From Patagioenas fasciata (Eukaryota; Chordata; Aves; Columbiformes; Columbidae), in contig NC_092525.1 in the NCBI RefSeq assembly GCF_037038585.1, positions 21,224,867-21,288,866 of the forward strand: DNA of 64,000 bases, in the 5' to 3' direction. Every line of letters begins with the position of its first letter. The first letter of the stretch is position 1. This document shows positions 51,301-63,300 of this stretch, piece by piece. The position numbers and the translations under genes were made by a program. The notes beneath the pieces are model-generated. The model made no database searches. It saw only the letters and a list, made by a program, of their open reading frames with translations, and had not been told where the DNA came from.

Positions 51301-54300
51301 GCAAAGTTTTAATAGCTACTTATTTCGCAGTGTGCAGGCATCCACCAGGCCACAATGTGGCTGAGCTCTGTTTGCGCAAGTAACTTCTGATAACTTTTCA
51401 GGATAACGCTGCGAGTGAGGAAACTTCTGCTCTTGATTCCCACTGACCCAGCTATTCAGGAGGCTCTTGATCAGCTTGATTCGCTGGGAAGGAAGGTGAG
51501 GATTAAACAATAATCTTGGTGAGTTTAACAAAAAGGGTTTTGCTACCAGGTTTCTTGAATTTCCTGTCAGATTATAACCTGTGAAGGGTTTGAAACTCCA
51601 ATGCAAAACAGTGCTTGTGTTAAGGGTTATTGACTTACTTCCAAGCAGCTAGAGTCAGGAAGGTTATTACAGGGATTACAGAAAAACTATTGTCAATTAC
51701 AACAAAATGCAGTAGTCTCAAAATATTTCTTCTGTGGCTTATTCCTCCTAGAAAACACTGCTATCAGAATCAAGCTCTCAGTCTTCAAAATCACCATCCT
51801 TGTCTTCAAAACACCAGCATCAACCCAGTGCTAGCTCAATATTAGAAAGTCTTTTCAGATCTTTTGCTCCAGGCATGTCCACCTTCAGAGTGCTTTACAA
51901 TTTAGAGGTAAGAAAACAATTTACCTTCTTTCTACTTGTTTCTGAGCACTAAGGTTTAAGTAGTTCTAAGTTTCTTGAGCAGGAGTCCATCATGACAGGG
52001 TCATCATACAGAATGCAAATGTCATGTCATAGTCTGCTTTTATGTTTGTGAAAAATTTTTCACAAAGTAAAAGGGGTAAAAAGTTCCCCTTTAGAGGCTT
52101 TACTGTGAAGCCAGGTCCTCCTTTTTGTGGTTTTCAAGGTGAAAGGAGTAAGTGGAGAGGAGCGAAGAAATATCGAAGTCCTTAACCGTTTAGGTAAAAT
52201 TCCTGCTTGAATCTCTAGAAACTCCAAGTATGTGATTTTTAGTGTCTATATAAAAAAAAGGTTGTCTCTTTTAAAAATTAATGGGAACTGTTTTTCAGTT
52301 TGATTTTGCTCAGTTCAATTTGAAGAAAAAACAATGCTAACTTCTATGTAAGTACTATATTTTGTCTGTAGAGGCTAAGGATAAATATTTTTGAGAAGCT
52401 TTCAACTGTGAAGAATTTTCACTATCCAGATGTGCAGGGCTTTTACCCAGGAGCTTCTGGCCTGTTTTAGCTGTGCATGTGAAGTGAGTGGAACACATGC
52501 AATTTGTTTTTTTACCCCTAAATGTTCTCCTTAGTAAGTTCTTTAGCCAAAACACTGGATTGGACCCTGTAAAGAGGTTATTTCCAAGTGTTCAGTGCAT
52601 GGATTCTAAAGAGTGTGAGAGTTCAACTGGTGTCATTTTTAGGACACAGTAACCTGCACACTGTAGGAACCTGGGCAGTTTCTGGTTCTACTCACAGACA
52701 CCACTGTTTGTAAGGACGCATTACAAATATGGTTTGAACAACTTGGAGTTGGGAGGACTGGTTGCCAGCAGCTTCAAAAACAGTGCTCAATGTTATTCTC
52801 TTTTGTTCCCGGTGTGTGCCAAGATTACTGTAGGAGTTTTCTTGTAGTTTTTTTCCTTTGAGTTTCTGCAGTCTAATGTTCACTCTTCGTCTTCCTGCGC
52901 TGTCATCACTGCAGCATTCGGATTCCCTATTTTCTGTACAGCTGGAATGAAAGATATTTGATGATGCCTTTGAAATATGTTGACAAGTTCTACAACTAAG
53001 AGCAAATGGCTCAGCATATCACAGCAAGGGGATCTTGTCGCACTGGCAGGTTCTATTACAGTATAACGAGGCAGTTATCTGCTGCTTCTGTGCCAGAAAA
53101 AATAATAAAAGCAAGTAATAAATTGTTTGCTTTTCTGGCAAGGAATGAGAAGCAGTAAATTGGATTAGATGTATAGATTACATGAGCAGACTTGTTCCTC
53201 AAGTCCAGTCAAGCCGATTGGAAGATGATTTCTGTCAGGAAAAGGATGATGTGCTTTTTTTAATCCCCTCAACTGGTAATCTGTTGAAAAAAATAGGAAA
53301 CAGTCTGCAGAGTGTATGAAAGAGATGAAAATTAAATGTTGCAGATGTTCAGGGTTGTATCATGCAGTGTCGTGAGAAGATTTCATGCCTGGAACTGTGT
53401 AAACCAGTCTTCTTACCTGTGAACCTGAAAAAGATGTATTTTGTTTTCCCACATGCGGCATTGTTGACTGCACATGCCAAAGACACTTTTCAAGAAAACA
53501 GATAACTTCTGGTGGTTTTCTGGGCTTTTGGGAGGGGCTGGGTTCTTTTTTGTTTGGGTGTTTTTTCTTTGTGTAAGATGAAATAAAATTGGTTATAAAT
53601 GTACATGACATCTGACCCACAGAGACCACAGACTTCCTTATGGCCATGTTTCTGAGCATGATTGCATTCTGTGAAGTTTTGTGTTGACTTAAAACAGGAG
53701 GAGTGACACACTGGTGATGTTCATAAGGCATGTAAAATTACCTAGACCATCTTATAACAAAAAATAATAACAACATGGTTATGTTTCAGAAGGCATGAAT
53801 CAATACATAAGCCGTCTGTAGGGTGTTTTAGGGGATACTGTCAACTGAAAATCTAGAAAGGAGAAGAATTTGGGCTCTTAAGGAGCACCAGCTGAACCTG
53901 AAGGCATCATTTCATGAGTGAATTGTTAATTACTTCATTTGTAGTGGATTTTTTTTCTGATATACTTTAACCTTCAGCAGATAAAAAATACTGGTGCTTA
54001 TTTATTCATTTGTTTTAGGTACTGAGCTCCAAGCTGATGCCAACTGCAGATGATGAAATGGCAAGAAACTGTGCCAAGTCTTTCTGTGAAAACTTCCTCA
54101 GAGCAGGAGGTTTGAGGTTAGATTTCAAAATCTTGACTCAATTTATAACAATTAGTTAACAGTTCTGTGTGGTTTCTGATTTCCACACTGTAGCACTCTC
54201 GTACACCTGTCGGCATCTTTTTCAGAGAAAAAAAAAAATCCACCCAAAGCTGTTTTTTCATTATCCAATGTCTGAAAAGCTACTACAGCTACCATAGAAA

Positions 54301-57300
54301 TGCAACAGAGTACATGTTGTTAAACCTCAAAATAAATTTAGGTGCAGATAAGCTTGTGAAGTGTAGCTTTTATTAAGGTATTTGGTGTTTGGATAGTTAG
54401 CGTTTAAGTGTTTCAGTTCAAATTTGTGAGTGTGTATACCATGCTGTGTCCTGCAGAGATACCAGTGGACATTTAAAGCAGTCAAAACCTAATGTAGTGG
54501 GAACCAAATTAAATTTTATAGTCTTCAAAATTCAGACACTTCAGATAAAGTTGAGACACTGTGTGAGTGGTTTGGAAGACCTGATAATACTGCTTGTGAT
54601 TTTCAGATTTATAGAGTATACGTTGCTCTTAGTAATTCTGTCCACCACCCTCCCTGCCCCATAGGTCCTGAAGCATTTTCCAAGAGGAAGCCTCTATCTG
54701 TAGATGTAGGAGGGGAAAATGGGGATTTAAGTCTTCAAAGACTCAAGTTTGGCAGTTTTAACTGGCAATCAACTGACTGAATAGGAAGGGGGAAGGATAG
54801 AGATAAATTAATTTCAGCACTCTCCTATTGCAAAACATTTTCAAACAGAGTCTTTCGTATTGATTTGTTTTTAAGTTTGGTGGTGAATGTGATGCAGAGA
54901 GATTCCATCCCATCAGAGGTAGACTATGAAACAAGACAGGGAGTCTATTCCATCTGCCTGCAACTTGCAAGGTATGTAATTGCCTTTCATTAGCGAAAGT
55001 GCTCCGTTTTTGGCTTTTAGAGTGTGGCTTGTCATATTTAAAATTAATCAGTAGTTTGAGATCTGTTTCATTCACTTGCTGTAAACATTCAAAAATAATC
55101 CTGATGGTTTTGCTCTCTGAATGTAGGTTCTTACTTGTTGGCCAGACAATGCCTACCTTACTGGATGAAGATTTTGTTAAAGATGGGGTAGAAGCGTTGT
55201 CCTCGCGCCCCTTCCGTAACATCAGCCGACAAGCAAGTAGACAGATGTCTATTTGTGGAACACCTGAGAAGTCATCCTACCGCCAGCTCTCCGTGTCTGA
55301 TAGATCCTCCATTCGGGTAGAAGAAATCATCCCAGCAGCAAGAGTTGCCATACAAGTAAGGAAATCTTTGATTTATGGTAATGTAGCAGTGTTGTCTCCA
55401 GTGACAGCTGTGTAACTCCTGGATTTTTAATCAAAAGTCTGCCTTTTATACAGGTTCTTGCCCAGGTTCTGTTTTAAAAGCCTCTGAAAATCCTGACCAT
55501 CAGCCTCTCTTCCTGATCCTTATCTGAATTTTAGCATAGTCTCAGAAATTATTTTGGCAGTACAGAGGGAAGCAGTACCACAAAAATGCTTACCAGAAAT
55601 AGATGTACCCAGAAATCTTGTGGTTTATTTTCCATCACACTTAACTCTAAGGTCTTATTCTTGTTAATTTTCTGTGAATAGAAGGGAGGAGGTTCCAACT
55701 TGAACTTGTGGCTTATAGTCCATGTTTCTTTGAATTACAAATTTGGGGGAAGTTTTTGTTTCAAATGGCTCAATGAAAATTAAATTTTCTTGATGGTACT
55801 CTGGGGAAAAAGGAAATTTTTCTCTTCCATACTTTGAGAAAATGCTGATTTCCCCTTTATAGGCATGTCAGTGTAATTAACCTGAGACTGGCTATTTACT
55901 AAATGATCAGATCTGACAAGAATTCAACCCATTTGGAAGTTTGAGTCCAGTTGAAAAAAAAACTTGATAGTTAATATTACAAGTGTGGTGTGTTAAGTAT
56001 TTGGGCAGTGCTCCCAAAATGGATTGATATGATTGAAATCCACATGCCTAACTCCAGATAGGTGAAAAGGCTACCCTAGTGAAGAGTTAAAAAGCGAAAC
56101 TACTTCCTAGTAAGGGAGCAATATTAATCTCTTATTGGGAAAAAAGAGACTCTTGTATCCTTGAGCCTGCTTAGAAAAGAGAGAGGAAAACAAATCCAAA
56201 TGTCAGTTTGATGTGATCCAGAGGATACGTTGCTATTATCCCTGTGGCTAACAGATGCTGTTGAATGTTGCAGAAGTAACTGGTGTTTCTTGTCCCTGCA
56301 GACAATGGAGGTGAACGATTTCACTTCCACGGTGGCCTGTTTCATGCGCCTCTCTTGGGCTGCTGCTGCAGGACGCCTGGACCTCGTGGGAAGCAGCCAG
56401 CCCATAAAAGAGAGCAACACGTTATTTCCTGCAGGGATTCGAAACAGACTTAGCAGCTCAGGTAGGTTAACTCTGTCTCTAAACCAATCTAAAGAAAATG
56501 TTTTGTTTATTCTTAATTGAACACTGTTGAAGCTTGAAGCTGGATTCACTGGAGTTCCACTCGATGATCTGCTTGGGTCCTTTCCCCACTCAGGGTATTC
56601 TATGATTGAATTACACAAATCTTAGCAAAATACTGTACATTCATGTGGCATTTGGAGGAGTTTGGGTTTTTTTAATTGTGGAGAACTGAGCAGAAGCTGA
56701 AAACATCTGAAAAATTTAATGGATTACAGTACTTGTTCCTTTCTTAATGCAGGAAGTAACTGCAGTTCAGGAAGCGAAGGAGAGCCAACCGCGCTGCATG
56801 CTGGCATCTGTGTGCGACAACAGTCTGTGTCCACCAAGGATGCTCTGATTGCTGGAGAAGCCTTGTCCCTCCTGGTAACCTGCCTTCAGCTACGCAGTCA
56901 GCAACTAGGTAAGAAATAGAATTGGATTACTCACCATCTGAAATACAAGTAAAGGGGGGGATGGCTTTTGGAGACAGACAAGTACAAAAAATACTGAGAA
57001 ATTTCTAGCTTTGTAAGCTGAGACAGCCCAAGTTAAAGCCATAAAATTTCATTTAAAAATACAGGTGGTTTGGTTTGGGTTTGGTTTGTTTTTTTCCGAG
57101 GACTGAAAAACAGGTGGCATGAAACAAGGCGGGTAGTTCCATGCCTTAGTGAAATGTTTTGGGAAAGCTGACGTGCTGCCTATATATAAATATTTGCACA
57201 GGCTTTGAAGTGTGTAGTTCTGTAAGTGCTGCTGTTTGCATAGCAAGTGTTTAGTACTTGAACCTTTGTGTACGTGAAGCGTAAATATTAGTGGTGGTGG

Positions 57301-60300
57301 AAGATGGAAGGAAAACACGATTATAAGGTAGTGCCGGTCTCTGGTGGTGGGGGAATGTGCAAATAGTCCTCACTGCTTTTCGGTGTTGACAGGGGAATGT
57401 CCTCTGTCCTATGGTATTTTAATGCAAGACTGTAAGTGACATACTTTGAATTATTATTTTTTAAAAAGGCAGCCTGGTGCTCTTCTGTTCTAGGGTCTTT
57501 TTACAATTTGCCTTGTGTTGCCGATTTCATCATTGACATACTGCTTGGATCACCAAGTGCTGAGGTGAGGGTCTTTCTCTGAAGATTTTTTTATTGTATT
57601 TCTGAAATACGTACTTTGACCACTTCGATATCGTCTGAAGATAAAATTGTTCATTACAACTATTCCCACAGTTCTTTGTATTTGAATGAATAATGTCTGT
57701 ATAGTTGTTAGTAATTCCAGGATCTAGTGATGGGTTGATAGAAAATGCTGAAGTATTACATTCTTTAGGCTTGTTTAATCCATGAGGTGCACAGGACTGT
57801 GCTGTAGCTAGTCTAAAGAAAATACTCTCATTTTGGTGAGACAAATTGTGTAAAACATCTACTTTAGGGAAACTTCTAAGTAACTTTCATCTCAAAAGAT
57901 TTGGGTCAGATTTATTGGACTCTTCTGAACTTCTGAAAAATTCTTCCAAATGTCAGAATCCTCCTAAAATTAATTCTTTCTGATTTGATTATTCTGAATA
58001 TTGTAAAATCTAGATATTTTCAAGTCACACTTTCTTCATGTAATTGCATCTCCTATATTATCTGAATTTATAATCTGTATTTAATAAAGCATCAGATCTT
58101 TTAGCTCAGGGATGAACGTGGATTGGTAAATCCACATAAATAGAGAAACCCTGGCTGTGGGGTGAAGAGCTTATTGTCTTTTCAATGTCTGTTTTTTTCC
58201 GTTAGATTTCTAGCAATACGGAAGTATATTTTTTGCAACACTGTTAGTGTTTGACAATGACACTTGTTTCAGATTCGTCGTGTTGCCTGTGACCAGTTGT
58301 ACACCCTTAGCCAAACAGACACGTCAGCTCACCCAGATGTACAAAAGCCAAACCAATTTCTCCTGAGTGTTGTTCTTGGTGCCCAACTGCCTCTTTGGTC
58401 ACCAACCAGCATCATGAGAGGAATCAACCAGAGGTAAGTCAGATGTGTGTTGACTGAGACAGCAAATCTGTCACATTTTTAAATGAGCAGGGCCATGGAA
58501 GCTCTGAGGCACAAGGCATTAGGACTTTACTAGTCTGGCAAAAGTAGATGTCTCTGTCATGCCCCAGATAGTATTGGAAGTGTGTAAACTGAAGGAAAAT
58601 AAGGCTGAATTCTCAAGGTACACTTCTTCCTCTGTGAACTCTTACAGTTCAGCTTATTTGACTTCTCATTTGGAAGGTGGTAGTTGCTAAACAGGCCCTG
58701 CTCTTTCTAGGATGTGGTTGTGGGAGTCACAACCTGGCTGGAATACTGTGTGAGGCAGAGGTGATGGGATATGTGACAGTCACATCGAGTTTATTTGATA
58801 GTGTTGCATAGATCCAGTTCAGAAACCAATCCTAAAGGTTCCAGCCTTTTCAGTGGTGTCTGAACCCATGACTTCACCTGATTTCTTGTTGCTTATGTTG
58901 CCCATTGCACCTGTAAAGACTGGAGTTGTCAATCCTGTTAACTTGTCCCTGACTGGCCAAAGGTTGCTGAATATAACAGTAACTTTAAACAGCAATTTCA
59001 AGAGGAATATGAATAGAGGAGAAACTTGAGAAGTTAAAACATCTTGGTTTATTGTCTGATAATTAACTAAAATTTTTATGAGGTGAAGGAAGAAAGCAGG
59101 ATTAAATGTTATTCATAACATTCAGAAGTAACTGTTGGGAAGGAATTTGTTTTAAAGCTGCAGCATGTGCATGCAGAAGCATAGCTAGATAGCTATGCTG
59201 GTTTGGATTAGATGGACAGAGCACACAGGCCTTGAAAGCAACTGCTTAGAAAAAAGTTTCTGATTTTAAATTAAAACCTTCTTCTATTTGTACCTGTTTC
59301 AGACTTTTGTCCCAGTGTACAGAATATTTTGACCTGAGATGTCAGCTATTGGATGACCTCACATGTAAGTATGTACAGGCACACATGTCAGCCTGATCAT
59401 GGCTTCCAACCATGTCCTCCTTCTGGAGACAAGATGTAGAATTGCCTTCACAGAGGGGTTGCACCACCGTAAACTCAATGTGACCTGCCAGTGTGTTAAT
59501 GCCTGGCAAAACCAGACCATTATCAAAATGTTTGAAATTCTTTGTATTTATATTCTGCACTTATAGAGCTCTTGATTTTTTTTTTCTGGGTTTTCTTTTT
59601 CTCTTGCAGCATCAGAAATGGAGCAGCTAAAGATAAGCCCAGCTGCCATGTTAGAAGATGAAATCACCTGGCTGGACAATTTTGAACCCAACCGCACAGC
59701 TGAGTGCGAGACCAGTGAAGCTGATAACATCCTGTTAGCAGGACACCTGAGGCTCATCAAGACTCTCCTCTCACTTTGTGGGGCAGAGAAGGAAATGGTT
59801 GGTAAGTATTGCTTTTTACTCTGAAGTGGCTGGACTGGTGTGAATTCTGCATAACGCTAACAGATGACTTGAGGAATAGGCAGTACATGTGAAGACTTTT
59901 TAATACATCAGTAGAAGTGATACAGAGCTATGAGGAATAATTTTGGCAGTACCTTTGGTAAAATATTTGGATTTTTTTTTTTTTTGTTGATATGGTGCTG
60001 TCAAGTGATTTTGCTGTTATGAAACACATTCTGACATGTGCAGTGATAAGTCTTTAACAGTACATGTGGATTACTCTGTTACAGGCTCATCTTTGATTAA
60101 GCCACTGTTGGATGATTTCCTCTTCCGAGCATCCAGGATTATTCTGAATAGCCATTCGCCAGCAGGCACTGCTGCAATCAGTCAGCAAGACTTTCATCCA
60201 AAGTAAAAATAGGGGTTTTTTTGTTTATGTTGGGTTTTGTCTGAAATCTCATGAATGCAAATGTCACACTGGGGCTACAGATACTAGCATTTAATACCAA

Positions 60301-63300
60301 TATTGGAGCATTTCTCCAGTTCTCTACATTTCCTACAAAAGTGTCCAAATAACATTTTTGTATGTTTTTGCGTGGCCTAAAATCTGTACTTCCAAAGTCT
60401 GTGCTTTGTTAGATCAATGTTGAACTGTAAGCCCAACCAAGTGCTGGTTTTGTGAATCCAAACCCATCATCACTTGGGAAGTTGGCTAAGTTGGAGCATA
60501 AGCAGGAAATTAACTTTCCAAGCCCCTTGTAAATAAGAATCTGAAAGATTCTGCTCTTTTTCCCTTCAAAAGAAGTGTGTTTTGTAAAAAGCTAACACTG
60601 AGCCAGTCTCCTTGCACTTGAGATAACTGATAATAGCACAGAATAAATCAAATGGGGGAAAAAGAGTGGGCTTCCTCTTTCCTGTCACACCTGCCTTCTC
60701 TTATTGCTGTGCAATACCTGAAGGATGGGTAAATTAGCTCATGTGGAGCTTGGTGCTGTTGCAGCTGCATTTCTTACATTGTACTGATCAGATGGACCAG
60801 ACACATCCTCACTGCCTTTCCACAAACCCTAAAGAAGGTTCCAGCAGAGCATTTAGCAACCCCTGAACTCAGTGGGACTTGCTACACCTCAGTGTGTTGC
60901 TCCATTGCAGTTATCTCAAGCATGCTTTTTTGTTGGCTTAAAGTAAATAAAGCCTTTTCTTTGTCCCTAAGAAGAAAGGGCCAGTGTGTTTGGTGATCCA
61001 CTGAAAAAACCTTAGGTCTAAGGTCATCTCTTGTAGCAAGTTATCTGGCCTAGCTCTTTCAAATCTTGTCTCTGTAAATATGTCATTATGTCTCCAACAT
61101 TGATACAGTGATAGAGTATCTGTTTGTCCTCAGATGTGCAGCTGATTCTGTGCCGTCTTTTTAGGGCACCTACTTTTTCTTGCTACTGAATGTTAGCAAC
61201 GGGTGTCTCCATGTCAGTAAGGGAGGGTTATTTAAAGGAGCATTTTCTGGTGCTGCTCTTTTGATTTGATTCTTCCCTGTTCTCCATCCCCAAGAAAGAA
61301 AAAAAAATAGTACTTTACAGTCTCTCAGGAGTGTTTTATCAGCTAAAGTGTTCCTTTTGAACATTAATTAACAGCTTGTTGTCAGTACTATGGCTTTCTT
61401 GAATCAGAAATAATTGAGTCATCTACAAAATCTCAAATGTGGTTTTCTTTTTAGGTGCAGTACAGCAGACAGCCGATTAGCTGCTTACGAAGTGTTAGTA
61501 ATGCTGGCTGATAGCTCGCCCTCCAATCTCCAGCTTATTACAAAAGAGCTGCTTTCTATGCATCACCAGTGTGACCCTGCACTTACCAAGGAGTTTGATG
61601 TAAGCAAGAAGCTGTTTTTGGTTTGTATTAGTGTGGTTTGGAATGCTGTGTATGATCTTATTTCACTGCTTCGTTCATGAAATTTCCATGATCTTCAATT
61701 TAAAATGACAAAAATGAGATGAGAGTAAATGCAAAAACATTTGATCTTCCAGGGAAGCAAATATTCCAGTGAGTCTTTGTCAGTTATTATCTGGATAAGA
61801 AAGAAGTATTTCCTAAGTATCGCCAATTCTATTTACATACATTTTAGGCCATTTTAACAGATTTGTGCAAAGTGTTAAATGTCTAGATGACCAAATATAG
61901 TGCTCTTGCAATCTTGCAGAATTTATATTCCTGGATTTCCATTAAATTGCTCTTTACAGCTCATATAAAAGTGGTTATAAGAGCTATAGTACATTGTTGG
62001 AGTCTCATGCTTTTCATAAGTTACCGGGACAAAAAGATGTTTGTCATTCATTCCAGTATCTTCCGCCAGTGGATAGTCGCTCCATTTCAGGATTTGTGGG
62101 ACTGAAGAATGGTGGGGCTACTTGTTACATGAATGCTGTCTTCCAGCAGCTCTATATGCAGCCTGGCCTCCCAGAGGTAATTGGTTCAACATCCGGTCAA
62201 ATCCTGTTTTTGGAATTACTGTCACCTGAACTGCAACGTCATCTTAGCACCATTTGTAAATGAATTGTTTAAATAAAAATAAACCTGTGCATGTACATTT
62301 ATGTGCATAAATATATACACACAATAAACATGTAAATTATAAGTTGTGTCATGACAATTCACAATAATAACTTTGCCAAGAACCAATTTAATAAGGTTAT
62401 TTCCTTCCTTCCAGGCCTTGCTTTCCATTGATGATGATACAGACAATCCAGATGACAATGTCTTCTATCAAGTTCAATCTCTTTTTGGTCATTTGATGGA
62501 AAGCAAACTACAATATTATGTACCTGAGAACTTTTGGAAGGTATTCTATATTTTGCTTTAGAATATATAGCTTTCCTACAATCATTTATTCAGCATTTGT
62601 TCATTGCAGAATTTCTAGAGATCATGTAATTCCTACTTTAAAAGTCAAAAAATGTAAAAATAGCAAATTTATTTTTAAAATCACTTTCTTTAGTGACGAG
62701 TATATGGGCCACCTTTCTTTATATACTTATTTTTATAGATTTTCAAGATGTGGAATAAGGAACTTTATGTTAGAGAACAGCAGGATGCTTATGAGTTCTT
62801 CACCAGTCTTATAGATCAAATGGATGAGTACCTCAAGGTAAAAGCTTCAGGCATTTCTTTCTTTGTTTATATGCAACTCCTTGGTACATTTTTTGTCTTT
62901 CTCCTTTGTTCTTCAGAAAATAAGGCAGAGAGCCATTCGGCTTGTTTTATAATCTACATAATATCCAGAAGTTTAAAATTCCTCTTGCTTTCATGGTCTT
63001 CCACTCTGCAATATATCCAACTGATGTCTAACTTTACATCTCCAACAGAAAATAGGAAGAGACCAAATATTTAAGAATACTTTTCAAGGAATCTTCTCTG
63101 ATCAGAAGATCTGCAAGGACTGTCCTCACAGGTAATGGTAAATTTACTGCTTTAGTTACCAAGTTATTTGCTCTCATAACTATTAAAATATGTAGGTCAA
63201 AATAGCACAAGAAGGGAGAGACATATGCCTTCGTCAGCATCACAGCTGTTGATGGCCGTGGGGCAAATGCAATATTCTTTCCTCAACATGTCTATGTGTC

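Noticed and set aside
54758..55222. Minus-strand ORF of 154 codons in intron 32 and exon 33
   Set aside because: It is partly the antisense shadow of the conserved exon 33 and the rest is intronic. No domain.
56124..56618. Minus-strand ORF of 164 codons over exon 34
   Set aside because: Antisense shadow of exon 34 plus flanking intron and CR1 debris.
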